A stretch of 64,000 nucleotides of DNA from Curtobacterium pusillum (lineage in GTDB: Bacteria; Actinomycetota; Actinomycetes; Actinomycetales; Microbacteriaceae): NCBI RefSeq assembly GCF_013359865.1, contig NZ_JABMCE010000085.1:242121-306120 (forward strand). Direction: 5' to 3'. Position numbers and translations under genes: made by a program. Positions 62,371-64,000 of this stretch are shown here, in pieces. A model generated the notes under the pieces. That model worked only from the letters and a program-made list of their open reading frames with translations, was not told where the DNA came from and did not search any database. Numbering within the stretch: position 1 is the first letter of the stretch; every line of letters starts with the position of its first letter.

Positions 62371-62531
62371 GCGGGACAGCCTAACTTGGTCCGGGAGGCG
62401 CGGTTCGGCCCCCGAGCGCGGGTGGCGGGACCGGGGCGGTCGGGTCCGGATTGGTCACGAGCACCATCCTGGATCGGCTATGCTTTCATGCGCGCCTTCG
62501 GTTGGTGACTACACGGGCCGGGTGCGCACAT

Positions 62532-62613
62532 GGCAAGTTACCCAAGCGGCCAAAGGGATCTGACTGTAAATCAGCCGGCGTAGCCTTCGGGGGTTCGAAT
62601 CCCTCACTTGCCA
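62532..62613 (+). tRNA. tRNA-Tyr (anticodon GTA)
   Basis: Acceptor stem GGCAAGT/ACTTGCC (62532-62538 with 62606-62612) plus discriminator A. Anticodon loop CTGTAAA with GTA at 62566-62568, stem CTGA/TCAG. Long variable arm (about 62575-62590) typical of bacterial tRNA-Tyr; T arm GGGTTCGAATCCC. CCA is not encoded. TATGCT at about 62480 is a candidate -10. Confidence 0.96.
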
Positions 62614-62620
62614 CCCACGA

Positions 62621-62653
62621 GAACGGCCCCGTCCACTGCGGACGGGGCCGTTC
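62621..62653 (+). terminator. Terminator after tRNA-Tyr
   Basis: GAACGGCCCCGTCC (62621-62634) pairs with GGACGGGGCCGTTC (62640-62653) around ACTGC, followed by CGTTTCC. A 14-bp perfect stem 8 bases after the tRNA. Confidence 0.9.
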
Positions 62654-62674
62654 CGTTTCCGGCAGGCTGGTCCC

Positions 62675-63496
62675 ATGCCCTCCGACCTCACCCCGTCCCG
62701 GTTCGCCGACCTCGCCGAGTCCATCGCCCGTGAAGCGGCCACCCTCGCCGCCCGTCGGCGTGCCGAGGGCGTCGAGGTCGCGGACCGGAAGTCGAGCATC
62801 GCCGACGTCGTCACCGCCGCCGATCGCGAGGTCGAGACGCTGATCCGTTCCCGGATCGCCGAGGCCCGCCCGGACGACGCCTTCTTCGGGGAGGAGTCGG
62901 GCACGGGTGCGGGCACGTCGGGGATCACCTGGGTGGTCGACCCCATCGACGGAACGGTGAACTACCTCTACGGCAGCCCCGAGTACGGCGTCAGCATCGG
63001 CGTCGTGCGCGGCTCGGCGGATCCCGCGGCCTGGGAACCGATCGCCGGCGTCGTCGTCGCACCCGCGACCGGTGTCGTGTACCGCGCGGCGGCGGGCGAG
63101 GGTGCCACGCGTGACGGCGAACCGCTGCACGCCGGGTCGCCGGCCTCCCTCGCCGAGACGCTCGTCGCCACCGGGTTCGGGTACACCGTCGATCGTCGTC
63201 GGCAGCAGGTCGGGGTGCTCGCCGGGCTCATCGGCGAGGTCCGCGACATCCGCCGCGGGGGAGCCGCGTCGCTGGACTGCTGCGCGGTCGGTGCGGGCAC
63301 CGTCGACGCCTACTACGAGCGCGGCATCAACCCGTGGGACATGGCGGCGGGGTCGGTCATCGCGCAGGAGGCCGGTGCGGACATCCGCATCTGGGAGGCC
63401 GGCGGAACCCGGTCCTTCCTGTTCGCGAGTCCCGCCGTCGTCGACGAGCTCGCCACACTGCTGCAGCGCCTCGAGGAGGACGTGCTCACGCAGTGA
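62675..63496 (+). CDS. Inositol monophosphatase family protein
   Basis: A 273-residue Mg-dependent phosphatase. Metal motifs: FFGEESG (about 71-77), WVVDPIDGTVNYLYG (about 89-103) and NPWDMAAGSVIAQEAGA (about 223-239). RRGGAASLDCCAVGAG is the family's core loop. CAGGCT is 6 bases before ATG, leaderless. It could act on myo-inositol-1-phosphate (for mycothiol or phosphatidylinositol) or be a CysQ or histidinol-phosphatase-like member. Confidence 0.9.
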   Translation: MPSDLTPSRFADLAESIAREAATLAARRRAEGVEVADRKSSIADVVTAADREVETLIRSRIAEARPDDAFFGEESGTGAGTSGITWVVDPIDGTVNYLYGSPEYGVSIGVVRGSADPAAWEPIAGVVVAPATGVVYRAAAGEGATRDGEPLHAGSPASLAETLVATGFGYTVDRRRQQVGVLAGLIGEVRDIRRGGAASLDCCAVGAGTVDAYYERGINPWDMAAGSVIAQEAGADIRIWEAGGTRSFLFASPAVVDELATLLQRLEEDVLTQ

Positions 63497-63582
63497 TCCC
63501 GCCGACCCTCGGTCTGGGGGAGCCGTGTGGTCATGACCAGGACTGGCGACGAGGTAGGGCATTTGCTACCGTGCTCAGGTCC

Positions 63583-63607
63583 CGTTATCTGCTCGTTACC
63601 AACGAGC
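63583..63607 (+). promoter_or_regulatory. Direct and inverted repeats ahead of the last gene
   Basis: CGTTA occurs at 63583 and 63594 with 11-base spacing, as expected for a response-regulator dimer. Overlapping it, GCTCGTT-ACC-AACGAGC (63591-63607) forms a perfect 7-bp inverted repeat. TACCGT (63567-63572) just upstream is a possible -10. The last CDS begins 34 bases later. Confidence 0.5.
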
Positions 63608-63641
63608 GCGTCTCGCCCCGATCAGGATCCTCCCCGAACAC

Positions 63642-64000
63642 ATGCCCCACTCCTCCCTCTCGCCCGTGCACGCCGACGGCCCCGCGGACCCCTCCGCACC
63701 GGTCGTCCACCTGACCCGACGGGCCCGCATCGAGGCGGAGCGAGCGGCGGCGAAGGCGACGGTGCCGGTGGGCGAGGGTGACCGCGCCGAGCAGGCGATG
63801 GGCGAGGCGGAGGCGAGCCGCGCCTCCCGTCCGTCCTTCGACGACCTCGTGACGCCCGTCACCCCGGTGACCCCGCCCGCCCCGGCGTCCCCGATCGACC
63901 TCGCGCCGACCTCCCCGGCGATGCCGGCCTCGACGGCCGCACCCGTGACGCCGCCCGCGCCCTCGTCGCCCGTCGTGGCGTCCGCGCCCGGCCCCGTGGC
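63642..64000 (+). CDS. N-terminus of a Pro/Ala-rich protein (3' truncated)
   Basis: An open frame from ATG 63642 to the window end (119 codons seen). Residues 1-24 are polar, then LTRRARIEAERAAAKA (about 24-39, basic amphipathic), then a long Pro/Ala/Ser/Thr-rich region with PVTPVTPPAPASPI-type spacing. This looks like the cytoplasmic or linker part of a cell-envelope protein whose functional domain lies beyond the window. The codon stretch at about 63815-63832 includes a CGCGCCTCCCGTCCGTC repeat copy. Function cannot be assigned. Confidence 0.6.
   Translation, partial: MPHSSLSPVHADGPADPSAPVVHLTRRARIEAERAAAKATVPVGEGDRAEQAMGEAEASRASRPSFDDLVTPVTPVTPPAPASPIDLAPTSPAMPASTAAPVTPPAPSSPVVASAPGPV

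Noticed and set aside
63497..63641. Possible cyclic-di-AMP riboswitch before the last gene
   Set aside because: I could not find the conserved blocks of that class. Only short repeats are visible.

Overview
The window is 64 kb of very GC-rich, densely coding actinobacterial chromosome. Many genes begin with a TANNNT -10 box only 6 to 8 bases before the start codon, so they are predicted to be leaderless. GTG starts and 4-base ATGA/GTGA overlaps are common. Menaquinone synthesis, system II cytochrome c maturation, an FMN riboswitch ahead of riboflavin genes and an AURKAIP1/COX24-type mini protein point to Microbacteriaceae. Curtobacterium is my best guess from remembered protein resemblance; no search was run.

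Layout. 1-8.3 kb: tail of a membrane protein, a DUF3800 gene, glyoxalase-fold protein, Tag, DJ-1/PfpI protein, an HTH-less LysR-type protein beside DUF5997, an MFS exporter divergent from its likely TetR, an Lrp regulator and a GNAT enzyme. 8.4-11.5 kb: two secreted proteins; the second carries eight cysteine-free chaplin-like repeats and a LAYTG sorting signal, the most unusual locus here. 11.7-14.7 kb: FMN riboswitch, ribE-ribB-ribH (no GTP cyclohydrolase II), a mini membrane protein and a TetR. 14.7-21.2 kb: a sugar ABC importer without ATPase, divergent from a Gfo/Idh/MocA plus aldo/keto reductase fusion and a LacI regulator, with two matching operators between. 21.3-26.2 kb: MFS exporter with its own operator, a SoxR-box promoter driving a flavin reductase and superoxide dismutase, TetR, PfkB kinase. 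26.2-38.3 kb: serine hydrolase/photolyase/MarR operon, orphan winged-helix regulator preceded by a predicted leaderless 33-residue ORF, upp, tadA, CDF transporter, proC, Ktr-type potassium uptake, ArsR, small HTH protein, AURKAIP1 mini protein, glutaredoxin, Dabb protein. 38.4-42.4 kb: archaeal-type AspRS, two small unknowns, MerR, SulP transporter.

42.4-59.2 kb is a respiratory block. A phosphatase, TlpA-like thioredoxin, CcdA, ResB and CcsB mature c-type cytochromes. menC, menB, menE, menA, menD, isochorismate synthase, the menaquinone methyltransferase and a long-chain polyprenyl synthase supply nearly all of the menaquinone pathway, and a ferredoxin-NADP reductase follows. The window ends with an acyltransferase-like membrane protein, cardiolipin synthase, YajQ, tRNA-Tyr, an inositol-monophosphatase-family enzyme and the start of a Pro/Ala-rich protein.

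A family of large palindromes built on GGAGGCGCGG is scattered through the 3' intergenic spaces, and its 13-base core also appears inside coding linkers. No rRNA, CRISPR array, prophage or insertion sequence was seen.
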